Positions 38,949-48,255 of a stretch of DNA of 58,013 bases are shown in pieces. Numbering within the stretch: the stretch's first letter is position 1; the number at the start of each line of letters is the position of its first letter. Position numbers and translations under genes: made by a program. Under the pieces are notes generated by a model, which saw only the letters and a list, made by a program, of their open reading frames with translations, was not told the origin of the DNA and made no database searches. The stretch comes from Actinobacteria bacterium OV450 (GTDB taxonomy: Bacteria > Actinomycetota > Actinomycetes > Streptomycetales > Streptomycetaceae): contig LJCW01000337.1 of NCBI GenBank assembly GCA_001298555.1, forward strand, positions 1 through 58,013. The letters are read 5' to 3'.

Positions 38949-40103
38949 ATGCAGTGGGCTCCGGGGGCGGGTACGGCCTTGGCCACTCCGCCCGACCTGG
39001 CCGCCGACCCGCTCGTTGCCGCGGTCACCGGGCTCGCCGTGGCTGTGCTCGGGCCCGTCGCGGAGGAGACCGCCCAGGAGGGCGTGCCCCGTTCACACCT
39101 CGACGCCCTCGCCCGCTGCGGCGCGTACGGGGCGCTCGGCCACGCCACCGCCCCCGGAAGCGGACTGACCACTCGTCAAGTGGTCCGCGAGGTGAACGAG
39201 TTGCTGTCCGCGGCGGACCCCTCCACCTGGTTCGTCCACACGCAGCACTTCGGCCTGGTGAAGGGGCTCCAGGGGGCCACCGGCCCGGAGGCCGACGCAC
39301 TGCGCGAGCGGTGGTCCGCCGACCTCGCCTCGGGGACCAGGCGCGGCACGGCCGGCTTCGCCTTCCTGCGGCACGCCCGGCCGCCCGTCACCGCGGAGCC
39401 GGTCGCCGGCGGGTGGCGGCTGCGCGGCCGGGTGCCGTGGATGACCGGCTGGGGCCTCTCCGACGTGGTGTACCTCGGCGCCCTGGCACCGGACGACCGG
39501 GTGCTGTTCGCCGCGGTGGACTGCGGGCCCGACGGGGATCCGGGGCTGGTCGCGGCCGGATCGGCGCCGCTGTGGGCGATGAACGGCACGCGCACGGTGG
39601 CGGTGGAGGTCCGCGACGTGCTCGTGGCGCCGGACGCGGTGGTCTCCGTACAGCCCCGGACGGAATGGGCCCGTGCCTACGACCTGGAGAACGCGAACGC
39701 CCACCCCGCCGTGTTCGGGCACGTGCGCGCCGCGGCCGATTTCCTGCTGCGGTCGGCCCCCGCCGCCGGCGCCGCGTACGAGGAGCTCGGCCTGCGGGTC
39801 GCACAGGACGCCGCCCGGCTGCGCGCCGAGGCCTACGCCCTGCGCGACGAACTCCCGCCGCAGGAGCGGGTCGGGGACCGGCTGGCGCTGCGGGCCGCCG
39901 TCCTCGAACTCGGCGTACGGGCGGCCACGGCGTGCGTCGCCGCGACGGGCGGCCGGGCCGTGTCGTACGGGAACACCGCCGGGCGCCTCGCCCGTGAGGC
40001 GCAGTTCCACCTGATCCAGGCCCAGACCTCCGGACTGCGCACCGAGATGGCCCGGCTCCTGCTGGGCGGCCCGCCGGACCGCCGGACCCTGCCGTCGGGG
40101 TAG
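38949..40103 (+). CDS. Acyl-CoA dehydrogenase-like flavoprotein
   Basis: 384 residues. The order resembles acyl-CoA dehydrogenases: an N-terminal helical domain, WFVHTQHFGLVKGLQGATGPEADALRERW, a beta domain (GGWRLRGRVPWMTGWGLSDVVYLGAL), and a C-terminal helical domain with AVSYGNTAGRLAREAQFHLIQAQT. It lacks the classical LTEPGTGSD and YEGT motifs, so the usual Glu base is not recognisable; it is closer to the monooxygenase/hydroxylase-like branch of the superfamily. The ATG at 38949 follows GAGGTGAG by 8 nt. Confidence 0.8.
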   Translation: MQWAPGAGTALATPPDLAADPLVAAVTGLAVAVLGPVAEETAQEGVPRSHLDALARCGAYGALGHATAPGSGLTTRQVVREVNELLSAADPSTWFVHTQHFGLVKGLQGATGPEADALRERWSADLASGTRRGTAGFAFLRHARPPVTAEPVAGGWRLRGRVPWMTGWGLSDVVYLGALAPDDRVLFAAVDCGPDGDPGLVAAGSAPLWAMNGTRTVAVEVRDVLVAPDAVVSVQPRTEWARAYDLENANAHPAVFGHVRAAADFLLRSAPAAGAAYEELGLRVAQDAARLRAEAYALRDELPPQERVGDRLALRAAVLELGVRAATACVAATGGRAVSYGNTAGRLAREAQFHLIQAQTSGLRTEMARLLLGGPPDRRTLPSG

Positions 40104-40115
40104 CCCCGCTCCCGC

Positions 40116-41105
40116 TCAGGCCGCCCTGTGGAAGGTGGCGGCCGGGCGGACCGTGCCCGGGCCGAAGCGGGCGTTCGCCCTGTCGATGGCCGCCTCCACC
40201 GTCAGGCGGGCTTCGCGGACCGGGTCCAGGGAGATCTGCCGGGCCGCCCGCTCGGCACCCGTGAGGTCCTCGGCGCGCAGCACCATGCCGGTCAGCCTGG
40301 CCCGTTGCAGCCCGGCCGCGTCCAGCAGGCGGTAGGCCGCGGTCCGCAGGTCCTCGTCGTGCCCGGACGCCTCCGGGAGCCGCCGGGCCCGTTCCCAGCG
40401 GGTGCCCCCGGCGAACTGCAGCGTCAGCGACAGGGACCGGGCTGCCTGGCGGCGGCCGCGCAGCACCGCGCCGAGGCGGACCACCAGGCCGAGGAGCACG
40501 GCCCGGGCGTGCGGGCCGTCGAGTTCGTGCCGGGTGAAGCCGCTGCGGACGGCGGCCGACGCGGGCAGGTCCTTCGGGGTGACGGGGCGCGGGTCGATAC
40601 CGCGGGCGCGCTCCGCCGCCAGCCGGCCCGCCCGCTGCCCCAGGATCCGTTCGACGGTGCCCGGGGAGACGGCCGCGACCGCGCCGACCGTGTGCAGCCC
40701 GTACCCGCGCAGCGCCTCCGCCTGTTTGGGGCCGATGCCGTGCAGGGCTTCCACCGGCAGCGGCCCGAGGAAGGCGTCCGCCGCACCCTCGGGCACGGCC
40801 AGGACACCGCCGGGCCCGGCCACCCGGGCGGAGGCCGTCGCCGCCACCGCCCAGGTCCCGGCGACGCCGATCCGCACGTCGGTGCCGAGCCGGGCGAGCG
40901 CGCGCAGCCGCACCAGCTCGGCGATCCGGCAGGCGTCCGCGTCGAAGTACCGCCGGGCGCCGCGTACGTGCACCAGCGCCGCCCGGGGCGGCAGGGCCTG
41001 TACCGTCGGGGAGAACTCCCGCAGCAGTTCCAGCACTTCGCGGTAGCCCTCCTCGGTCAGGGCCGCGGCACACCGTACGTGCAGGACGCCGTTGGCCGGG
41101 GTCAT
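40116..41105 (-). CDS. imuB: Non-catalytic Y-family polymerase (ImuB-like mutasome component)
   Basis: 329 residues. The finger/thumb region is Y-family: LHGIGPKQAEALRGYGLHTVGAVAAVSP (helix-hairpin-helix) and GQRAGRLAAERARGIDPRPV, then a little-finger domain. The motif that carries the catalytic Asp-Glu in Pol IV (SLDEAYLDV) is ALPPRAALVHV here, and motif I (HVDMD) is HVRCA with about 55 following residues missing. All three catalytic carboxylates are absent. ImuB proteins of actinobacteria have this property and act as hubs binding the beta clamp; QISLD near residue 300 is a possible clamp motif. ATG 41105 overlaps the dnaE2 stop (ATGA). Confidence 0.85.
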   Translation of the reverse strand: MTPANGVLHVRCAAALTEEGYREVLELLREFSPTVQALPPRAALVHVRGARRYFDADACRIAELVRLRALARLGTDVRIGVAGTWAVAATASARVAGPGGVLAVPEGAADAFLGPLPVEALHGIGPKQAEALRGYGLHTVGAVAAVSPGTVERILGQRAGRLAAERARGIDPRPVTPKDLPASAAVRSGFTRHELDGPHARAVLLGLVVRLGAVLRGRRQAARSLSLTLQFAGGTRWERARRLPEASGHDEDLRTAAYRLLDAAGLQRARLTGMVLRAEDLTGAERAARQISLDPVREARLTVEAAIDRANARFGPGTVRPAATFHRAA

Positions 41106-44100
41106 CCCGCGCTCCCCGGGCTGGAGTGCCACAGCTTGCGGCCGGTCGCGGCGCGGTCGCCGGCCGGCTGGAGGTCGGCCCACGGGTTCATCTCGTACCC
41201 GGTGGGCAGGTGGATGCGGCGCCCGGAGCCGGTGGTCTCCGAGGGTTCCCCCGCGCCGGGCAGCGGCTCCGCCAGGCGGGCCGCGACCGCGTCCAGGCCG
41301 CCCGCGGCCCGCAGTTCCGCCAGCTCCGCCAGGTCCCAGGCGGCCTCGCCGACCACGCTCAGGCTCTGCGGTCCGCGCCGCTGGACGACACCCCGCACCA
41401 GCAGCAGGAACGAGTGGAAGACGGTGTGCGCGCACGCCTCGTGGCTGTCGTCGAAGAAGGCCAGGTCGACCAGGCCCGTCCCGTCGTCCAGGGTGGTGAA
41501 GATGACCCGCCTCCCGGAGCGGATCGGCGGGGTCTGGGTGGCCGCCTTGGCTCCCGCGACCAGTACCGTCCGGCCGTGCTCGATCTCGCGCAGCCTGCGG
41601 GCCGGGACCGCCCCCAGCTCCGCGAGGAAGGCGTGGTGGTCCCCCATCAGGTGCCGCGAGGTGTCCATGCCGAGCACGCCCAGCTCCGCGCTGAGCCGTT
41701 CCGCCTCGTTCAGGTCGGGCAGGCCGGCCGGGGCCGTCGCCCGGCCGCCGTCCAGCGGGAGCTGGACACTGCCCGGGCGGGCCCCCGCCGACCTGTGGGC
41801 ACCGTGCAGTTCGGCCACGTGCAGCAGCAGGTCGCGCCGGTTGGCGCCGAAGGCGTCCAGCGCCTCGACCTGGGCGAGCCGCTGTGCGACCGGCCGCCCG
41901 GGGTGTGCCCGGTCCCAGAAGTCGCGCAGAGACACGTACGGTTGTCCGTCCTCGATCCGGCGGGCCTCCGCCTCGCTGATGCCGTGGACGTCGGCCAGGG
42001 CCAGCCGGAGCCCCCACACCGGAGGACCCCCCACCTCGGACACCAGTTCGATGCGGTGGGCCACGGCCGAGCGGTTCACGTCCAGCGGCAGCACCGGCAC
42101 GCCCCGCCGTCGCGCGTCCGCCAGCAGCAGCCGCTTCGGGTACATCCCCGGGTCGTGCGTGAGCAGCCCGGCGTAGAACGCGGCCGGATGGTGGGCCTTG
42201 AGCCAGGCCGACTGGTACGTCGGCACGGCGAAGGCCACCGCGTGCGCCTTGCAGAAGCCGTACGAGCCGAACGCCTCGACGATCTCCCAGGTCCGGCCGA
42301 TCACCTCGGGCGAGTAGCCCCGTTCACCGGCCTTCGCCGCGAACCACACCTTGATCCGCGCCTGTGAATCGGGGTCGGAGAGCCCGCGCCGCACCCGGTC
42401 CGCCTCGTCGCGTCCGCAGCCGGTCATGACGTGCACGATCTCGATGATCTGCTCGTGGAAGACCACCACCCCGTACGTCTCGCGCAGCGCGTCCGCCAGG
42501 TCCTCGTGCGGGTAGCGGACCGGGGCCCGCCCGTGCCGCGCCTCGATGAACGGCCGCACCATGTCGGCGGCGACCGGGCCGGGCCGGAACAGCGAGATGT
42601 CGACGACCAGGTCGTGGAAGGTCGACGGCTGGAGCCGGCCCACCAGGTCGCGCTGGCCCGGCGACTCGATCTGGAAGCAGCCCAGCGTCTCGGCCGAGCG
42701 GATCAGCTCGTACGTCGGCCCGTCGCCCGGCGGCACCTGCGCCGGGTCGTCCAGGTCGAGTTCCTCCCCCGTACCGCGCCGGATCTCCGCGACGGCGTGC
42801 GCCATCGCCGACTGCATCCGCACGCCCAGCACGTCGAGTTTGAGCAGCCCGAGCTCCTCCACGTCGTCCTTGTCGAACTGGGACATCGGGAAGCCCTCGC
42901 CGCTGGTGGGCACCACGGGGGTGCGGGCGAGCAGCGAGGCGTCGGAGAGCAGCACCCCGCACGGGTGCATGGCGGTCCCGCGCGGCAGCGCGTCCAGCGC
43001 CTCGACGAGCTCCCACAGCCGCCCGTGCTCCTCCCCGCGCACGTCGCGCAGCTCGGGGAGTTCGGCCAGGGCGGCGCGGGCGTCGCGGGCCCGGATGTGC
43101 GGGAAGGCCTTGGCGAGCCGGTCGACGGTGGCCGGGTCCATGGACAGGGCGGCGCCGACGTCGCGGACGGCGTGCCGGACCCGGTAGGTCTCGGGCATGG
43201 AGACGGTGGCGACCCGCTCGGTGCCGAAGCGGTCCATGATCCGCCGGTAGACCTCCAGCCGGCGGGCGGACTCCACGTCGATGTCGATGTCGGGCAGGAC
43301 GTGGCGGCGCTTGGACAGGAAGCGCTCCATCAGCAGGCCCTGCTCGACGGGGTCCGCGTGGGCGATGCCGAGGAGGTGGTTGACGAGGGAGCCGGCGCCG
43401 GAGCCGCGGGCGGCCACCCGGATGCCCATCGCGCGTACGTCGTCCACGACCTGGGCGACCGTCAGGAAGTACGAGGCGTATCCGTGGTAGGCGATGATGT
43501 CCAGCTCGTGGTGCATCCGCTCCCAGTACGCAGGGTCGTCGGCGTAGCCGCGCAGCACCATGCCGGCGGAGGCCCGGGAGGCCAGGACCCGCTGGGCGGT
43601 GCGGTGGGCCGCGCCGACGAGGTGGGCCTCGGGGAAGTGCACGGAGCCCATGCCGAGGTCGTCCTCGGGGTCCACCGCGCAGGCCTCGGCGGTGCGCCGG
43701 GTCTCCGCGAGCAGCCGGCGCGCGTCGGCGGGGCCGAGGCCCGCGGCCCGGGCGATGCGGTCGGCGGCCCCGGCCATGGCGGCGGGGTCCTTGAGCCAGC
43801 GTTCGCCGCTGTCGAGGGGGCCGCGGGGGTCGACGGGGACGAGGCGGCGGGCCGAGTCGAGGACGTCGGCGACCGGGCCTTGGCCGGCGTCGGCGTACCG
43901 GACGGCGTTGGTGAGCACGGCCCGGACGCCCTGCTCGGCGGCGAAGCCGACGGTACGGGCGGCCAGGCGCAGCGAGCCGGGGCCGGTGCCGGTGCGGCCG
44001 TGGTCGACGGCCTCCAGACGCAGGGAGTCCCCGTAGACCTCCCGCCAGGGTGCGAGCAGCCGCACGGCCCGGTCCGGCCGCCCGGCGGCCAGCGCCCGCC

Positions 44101-44695
44101 CCACTTCGGACCCGGGCCCGAGCAGGACGTACACGGATTCGCCGCGCAGGGCGTTCCAGGTCAGCGCGGGCTGTGCGCCGGAGCCGCGGACGGCAGCGGA
44201 CACGGGTGCCCGTCCGGGTGCGGGCTGTGCACCGTAGCCGCCCGGGCCCTGGGGGCCCTCGGCGTCCCCGGCGGCGACCCCGTCGTCGGCCGCGTGGGCC
44301 GCGGTGACCATGCGGCACAGCTCGGCCCAGCCGGCGGCGCCGTCCCGGGCCAGGAAGACGGCCCGCGGGGCGGACTCGTCGAGGAAGGCGCCGCCGCGCA
44401 CCGGGGTCCGCCGCCGCCGGGAGGCCTCCTGGGCGCCCGCGCGGGAGCCCGCTGCGGCACCGCCGGTCGCCTCCGCGGCGTAGGGCACTGCCAGGTCGAC
44501 CCCGAACAGCGGCCGGATCCCGGCCTTCGCGCAGGCCTTCGCGAACCGCACCGCACCCGCGAGGGTGTCGCGGTCGGTCAGGGCGAGGGCGTCCATGCCC
44601 CGCTCGGCGGCACGCTCCGCCAACCGTTCGGGGTGTGAGCCTCCGTAGCGCACGGAGAACCCCGAAACGGTGTGCAGATGCGTAAAACCGGGCAC
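41102..44695 (-). CDS. dnaE2: Error-prone DNA polymerase DnaE2
   Basis: 1197 residues, a C-family polymerase. The N-terminal PHP domain has FTHLHTVSGFSVRYGGSHPERLAERA and ALTDRDTLAGAVRFA. The catalytic acidic cluster is in LPDIDIDVESARR near residue 485, followed by the palm/finger region (GVLLSDASLL, SQFDKDDVEELGLLKLDVLG). The tail KLWHSSPGSAG is typical of this subfamily. GTG 44695 has GGAGG upstream. It lies first in an operon with imuB, and a LexA-like box lies about 75 bp upstream. DnaE2 with ImuB performs damage-induced mutagenic bypass (established for mycobacteria). Confidence 0.94.
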   Translation of the reverse strand: MPGFTHLHTVSGFSVRYGGSHPERLAERAAERGMDALALTDRDTLAGAVRFAKACAKAGIRPLFGVDLAVPYAAEATGGAAAGSRAGAQEASRRRRTPVRGGAFLDESAPRAVFLARDGAAGWAELCRMVTAAHAADDGVAAGDAEGPQGPGGYGAQPAPGRAPVSAAVRGSGAQPALTWNALRGESVYVLLGPGSEVGRALAAGRPDRAVRLLAPWREVYGDSLRLEAVDHGRTGTGPGSLRLAARTVGFAAEQGVRAVLTNAVRYADAGQGPVADVLDSARRLVPVDPRGPLDSGERWLKDPAAMAGAADRIARAAGLGPADARRLLAETRRTAEACAVDPEDDLGMGSVHFPEAHLVGAAHRTAQRVLASRASAGMVLRGYADDPAYWERMHHELDIIAYHGYASYFLTVAQVVDDVRAMGIRVAARGSGAGSLVNHLLGIAHADPVEQGLLMERFLSKRRHVLPDIDIDVESARRLEVYRRIMDRFGTERVATVSMPETYRVRHAVRDVGAALSMDPATVDRLAKAFPHIRARDARAALAELPELRDVRGEEHGRLWELVEALDALPRGTAMHPCGVLLSDASLLARTPVVPTSGEGFPMSQFDKDDVEELGLLKLDVLGVRMQSAMAHAVAEIRRGTGEELDLDDPAQVPPGDGPTYELIRSAETLGCFQIESPGQRDLVGRLQPSTFHDLVVDISLFRPGPVAADMVRPFIEARHGRAPVRYPHEDLADALRETYGVVVFHEQIIEIVHVMTGCGRDEADRVRRGLSDPDSQARIKVWFAAKAGERGYSPEVIGRTWEIVEAFGSYGFCKAHAVAFAVPTYQSAWLKAHHPAAFYAGLLTHDPGMYPKRLLLADARRRGVPVLPLDVNRSAVAHRIELVSEVGGPPVWGLRLALADVHGISEAEARRIEDGQPYVSLRDFWDRAHPGRPVAQRLAQVEALDAFGANRRDLLLHVAELHGAHRSAGARPGSVQLPLDGGRATAPAGLPDLNEAERLSAELGVLGMDTSRHLMGDHHAFLAELGAVPARRLREIEHGRTVLVAGAKAATQTPPIRSGRRVIFTTLDDGTGLVDLAFFDDSHEACAHTVFHSFLLLVRGVVQRRGPQSLSVVGEAAWDLAELAELRAAGGLDAVAARLAEPLPGAGEPSETTGSGRRIHLPTGYEMNPWADLQPAGDRAATGRKLWHSSPGSAG

Positions 44696-44766
44696 CCGCG
44701 GCCTCCTGCTTCGATCGATGGAACACCTCCCCCGTCTCCACCATAGAGCAATTCGAATACCCGTGC

Positions 44767-44780
44767 GAAACATTCGTTCG
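44767..44780 (-). promoter_or_regulatory. LexA/SOS box upstream of dnaE2-imuB
   Basis: On the minus strand CGAAC-GAAT-GTTTC matches the actinobacterial SOS consensus CGAAC-N4-GTTYG at nine of ten half-site bases. Position 72-85 nt before the dnaE2 start is right for repression of that promoter. Confidence 0.7.
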
Positions 44781-44915
44781 ATTGCCGGGGTGGCACCCGG
44801 AGCCGCCCCGGGGCCACCCACGGGCCGCGCCCAGGCCGCCCGCGTGCCGCCCGACCGTCATCCGTTCGGCCCGCCCCTGCTGCGTCCCGCCCCCCGTACG
44901 CCGAGCGTGTGAGGC

Positions 44916-46028
44916 ATGACCCAGCCCACGTCCCCGTCCCCGCCCCCGCACCCGTCGCCGCCCACCGGGTTCCTCGCCGAGGTCAAGGACGCCGTGACCG
45001 TGCGGGCCGCCCTGCTGCTCGTGGGGGTACTGGCCCTCCAGCTCGCCTTCATCACCTCGTACATCGGGGCCTTCCACCGGCCCGAGCCCAGCGAGATCCC
45101 CCTCGCCGTGGCCGCCCCCGTCCGGCCGGTCGCGGAGCAGTCCGCCCGGCAGCTCGCCGATCTGCCGGGCAAACCGCTCGACCCGCACGCGGTGCAGGAC
45201 GAGGCCGCCGCGAAGGCGGAGGTCGAGAACCGGGAAGCGGACGGGGCGCTGGTCATCGACCCGGCCGGGACGACCGACCGGCTGCTGGTCGCGAGCGGCG
45301 CGGGCGCCTCGCTCTCACAGGCCCTCGAACTGGTCGTCGGCCGGGTCGAGAAGGCCCGGGGCCGCAGCGTCCGCGTCGTCGACGTGGCCCCGGCCGCCGC
45401 GGGCGACGCACGCGGCCTGAGCGCCTTCTACCTCGTCATCGGCTGGTGCGTCGGCGGCTACCTGTGCGCCGCGATCCTCGCGATCAGCGCCGGCGCCCGG
45501 CCCGCCAACCCCCACCGCGCCTTCATCCGGCTCGGCACGCTGCTGCTGTACTCGATCGCCGCCGGGCTGCTCGGCACGGTCATCGCAGGCCCGGTCCTGG
45601 ACGCGCTGCCCGGCGGCATCATGCCCCTGTGGGGGCTGGGCACCCTCGTCGTCTTCGCGGTCGGGGCGATCACCCTGGCCTTCCAGGGGCTGGCGGGCGT
45701 GGTCGGCATCGGCCTGGCGATCCTGCTGGTGGTGGTGCTCGGCAACCCGAGCGCCGGCGGAGCCTACCCGTACCCGCTGCTGCCGCCGTTCTGGCGGGCC
45801 ATCGGCCCGGCCCTGCCGCCGGGCGCGGGCACGTACGCCGCGCGCTCGATCGCGTACTTCAAGGGCAACGCCGCGGCCGGGCCGATGCTGGTGCTGGCCG
45901 CCTGGGCGGTGCTCGGCTCCGCCGTCACCGTGGCCTGCGCGGTCTTCCGCCGGGGCGGCCAGGGGGCCGCGGTGGGCGCCGGGCTCCCGGACGACACTGC
46001 CGCGGCCCCGGGCCCGGCCGGGCGATGA
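44916..46028 (+). CDS. Membrane protein with ABC-2 permease-like topology
   Basis: 370 residues. A Pro/Ser-rich N-terminus (MTQPTSPSPPPHPSPP), one transmembrane helix (AALLLVGVLALQLAFITSYIGAF), then a 120-residue extracytoplasmic domain (EIPLAVAAPVRPVAEQSARQL ... VDVAPAAAGDARGL) and about five further helices. This layout recalls the YhgE/DUF3533 type of ABC-2-like membrane protein, in which a large loop precedes a permease-like bundle. No ATPase is adjacent. It starts 220 bp from dnaE2 and is divergent to it. Function unknown. Confidence 0.78.
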   Translation: MTQPTSPSPPPHPSPPTGFLAEVKDAVTVRAALLLVGVLALQLAFITSYIGAFHRPEPSEIPLAVAAPVRPVAEQSARQLADLPGKPLDPHAVQDEAAAKAEVENREADGALVIDPAGTTDRLLVASGAGASLSQALELVVGRVEKARGRSVRVVDVAPAAAGDARGLSAFYLVIGWCVGGYLCAAILAISAGARPANPHRAFIRLGTLLLYSIAAGLLGTVIAGPVLDALPGGIMPLWGLGTLVVFAVGAITLAFQGLAGVVGIGLAILLVVVLGNPSAGGAYPYPLLPPFWRAIGPALPPGAGTYAARSIAYFKGNAAAGPMLVLAAWAVLGSAVTVACAVFRRGGQGAAVGAGLPDDTAAAPGPAGR

Positions 46029-46272
46029 GCACCCCGGCGGCGGGAGCCGTGATCACCACCCTGGGGTCGAGAACCACCACTCCCTGCGCCGCCTGGCCGT
46101 AGTGACCGGAGCCGACGGGACCGGCAAGCCCGGCCCCTGCCGCTCCCTGCGCCGCCTCGCCGCCGCCGTCGCGTGCCCGCCGGGGATTGCGGGACAGCCC
46201 TCAGGGAGCGTGCCGGCGGGCGAGGGGCCGGGCGGGTGGCGGGCGCCGCGCGGATCGGAGAGACTCGCGCGC
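46029..46272. other. Intergenic region with a 15-bp direct repeat
   Basis: CTCCCTGCGCCGCCT occurs at about 46080-46094 and 46143-46157. No gene with a credible start fits; short open frames are low-complexity. GAGACT lies 7 nt before the next start at 46273 and may be a poor -10 box for a leaderless mRNA. Confidence 0.4.
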
Positions 46273-46656
46273 ATGGTTTCGATGATCCAGAACGTTGCGG
46301 TCGACTGTGCGGACGCCTACGGGCTGGCCCGGTTCTGGAGCGCCGTGACCGGCCGTCCGGTGGATCCGGAGGCCGGGCCGGACTCCCGTGAGACACAGGT
46401 GCGGTTGACCGAGGGACCCGCGCTGTACTTCAACCAGGTGCCCGAGCCCAAGACCGTCAAGAACCGGATCCACCTGTGCCTGCGCCCCGAGACCTCGCGC
46501 GACCGGGAGGTGGACCGGCTCCTTGCCCTCGGCGCCGCCTTCGTCGCCGATCACCGCAATCCCGACGGCTCCGGCTGGGTCGTCCTCGCCGATCCCGAGG
46601 GCAACGAATTCTGCGTCCTGCGCAGCGAGTCCGACCGCGCCGCCACGACCTCCTGA
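46273..46656 (+). CDS. VOC-family glyoxalase-like protein
   Basis: 127 residues, a single vicinal-oxygen-chelate fold. It has the arrangement typical of actinobacterial glyoxalase-like proteins: MIQNVAVDCADAYGLARFWSAVTGRPVDPE, a central VQLTEGPALYFNQVPEPKTVKNRIHLCLRP-like strand, and the end GWVVLADPEGNEFCVL with the conserved Glu. A metal ligand could come from His in RIHLCL and the Glu. Substrate unknown. Confidence 0.87.
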   Translation: MVSMIQNVAVDCADAYGLARFWSAVTGRPVDPEAGPDSRETQVRLTEGPALYFNQVPEPKTVKNRIHLCLRPETSRDREVDRLLALGAAFVADHRNPDGSGWVVLADPEGNEFCVLRSESDRAATTS

Positions 46657-46855
46657 CGCTCCCAGATCCCACCCGGCCGGACCGCGCTTCCATCCGGTCG
46701 TGCAAGGGCCTTCGTCCCGATCGACGAGGACCGATGAATTTCAGCGTGATCAACGGTCATAGATCATGGCGGGCGCGACCCGACCGCGGGAGCGGACGGG
46801 TCACGCCCGGCCGAAACCGCTGCACCCGGACACGAGAGACCCGAGGGACCTTCCC

Positions 46856-47428
46856 ATGCGCACCCTGATCAGCACCGCGTTCATCTCGCTCGACGGCGTC
46901 GTCGAGGCCCCGGGCGGCGAGCCCGGGTACCGCAACTCCGGCTGGACCTTCAAGCACACGGAATTCCTGCCCGAGGCGTTCGAGATCAAGGGGCGGGAGC
47001 AGAAGGAAGCCACGGCGATGCTGCTGGGCCGGACCAGCTACGAGGCGTTCAGCCCGGTGTGGCCGGACATGGCGGACTTCGCCGACTACAAGGTGATGCC
47101 CAAGTACGTCGTCTCCACCACCCTCACCGAGGACGACCTGGTGTCGAACTGGGGCGAGACCACCATCCTGCGCTCGCTCGACGAGGTCGCCGCGCTCAAG
47201 GAGACCGAGGGCGGCCCGATCATCGTCCACGGCAGCGCCTCGCTGAACCGGGCCCTCTCCGACGCCGGGCTCATCGACCGCTACCACCTGCTCGTCTTCC
47301 CGCTCCTGCTGGGCGCCGGCAAGCGCCTCTTCAGCACGGCGGACAAGGACGCGCAGAAGCTGGAGCTCGTCGAGCACGAGGCCTACGCCAACGGCCTGCA
47401 GAAGAACGTCTTCGACGTCGTCCGCTGA
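46856..47428 (+). CDS. Dihydrofolate reductase-fold (RibD C-terminal domain) protein
   Basis: 190 residues. The fold is that of the RibD reductase domain: MRTLISTAFISLDGVVEAPGG, MLLGRTSYEAFSPVWP, YVVSTTL, IIVHGSASLNRALSDAGLIDRYHLLVFPLLLGAGKRLF. Such standalone proteins bind NADPH and reduce diverse substrates; they are not needed for folate. GAGGGACC lies before ATG 46856. It starts 200 bp after the VOC gene. Confidence 0.92.
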   Translation: MRTLISTAFISLDGVVEAPGGEPGYRNSGWTFKHTEFLPEAFEIKGREQKEATAMLLGRTSYEAFSPVWPDMADFADYKVMPKYVVSTTLTEDDLVSNWGETTILRSLDEVAALKETEGGPIIVHGSASLNRALSDAGLIDRYHLLVFPLLLGAGKRLFSTADKDAQKLELVEHEAYANGLQKNVFDVVR

Positions 47429-47455
47429 CCCCGGGCGTGGGGCGGATGGGGCGGA

Positions 47456-48232
47456 TCATTCGGCGCGCGGTGCGGCCCGGGGCACGGGCACGGGCCGCGT
47501 CCGGCCCCCGGGCCATTCCACGGGCGCGGCGACCGGCTCCCGGGCCCCCTTGAGGCAGTCGATGATCCGCTCGTGCGTGTCCCCGACGCTGTCCACCACC
47601 TGGATCCGCAGGTGGAACGCCCGCACCTCGTCGATGAACCGCTTCGAGAACACCCCCACCGTTATGGTCTCGTACGTACCGGTCGCCACCAGCGGGAAGC
47701 CCGCCCCGAAGCTGGCGAGGCGGAAGTCGCTCGCGGGCCTCAGCCCGGCCTCGCCGAGCAGCTCACCGGCCCGGCCCAGACTCACCCACGCCCCCTCGGG
47801 AACCGGCCCGGCGGGTGCGTCGCCCTCCAGCACCACGAAGTAGTCCACGCGGTGCAACACGGTGTTGTGCTGGCCGCCGTTGAAGACGCCCGTGCTCCAG
47901 GCCTTGTCCCCGCCCGGCAGTTCCCCCGGCACGTAGTCGGAGCGCCACCCGAGCGCGGGCCGTACCGTACGGGCGTACTGGGCGCGGGCCAGTACGGCGC
48001 CGGCCGCCACGGCCAGCAGGCTGGCCAGCGGTTCCTCGGGCATCAGCTGGAGCCGCCAGGGCCAGTGGGCGCGGGTCGCCTCGGACAGGTTGCCGCGGAC
48101 GATCTCCCAGGCGAGGACGGCGACGAGCAGGCACAGCAGCACCAGGGGTGCGGTGAACAGCCAGGGGTTGCGCCGGATGCGTCGCTGGGCGTCGGAGACG
48201 GGACCGCCCCGGCCGGAGGGGGGATTGCTCAT
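47456..48232 (-). CDS. Conserved membrane protein of unknown function
   Basis: 258 residues. Two hydrophobic segments, LFTAPLVLLCLLVAVLAWEI (about residues 24-43) and a weaker one around LASLLAVAAGAVLARAQ, are followed by a soluble domain (YVPGELPGGDKAWSTGVFNGGQHNTVLHRVDYFVVLEG ... HLRIQVVDSVGDTHERIIDCL). The ATG at 48232 is preferred to 48256. Pro/Arg-rich tail. The preceding hairpin terminator separates it from the protease gene. No known family recognised. Confidence 0.75.
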   Translation of the reverse strand: MSNPPSGRGGPVSDAQRRIRRNPWLFTAPLVLLCLLVAVLAWEIVRGNLSEATRAHWPWRLQLMPEEPLASLLAVAAGAVLARAQYARTVRPALGWRSDYVPGELPGGDKAWSTGVFNGGQHNTVLHRVDYFVVLEGDAPAGPVPEGAWVSLGRAGELLGEAGLRPASDFRLASFGAGFPLVATGTYETITVGVFSKRFIDEVRAFHLRIQVVDSVGDTHERIIDCLKGAREPVAAPVEWPGGRTRPVPVPRAAPRAE

Positions 48233-48255
48233 GCGTGCCGCCTCACTCCTCGACA

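Noticed and set aside
46029..46272. A degraded gene between the membrane protein and the VOC protein
   Set aside because: The 15-bp direct repeat suggested a remnant, but no frame gives a recognisable protein.
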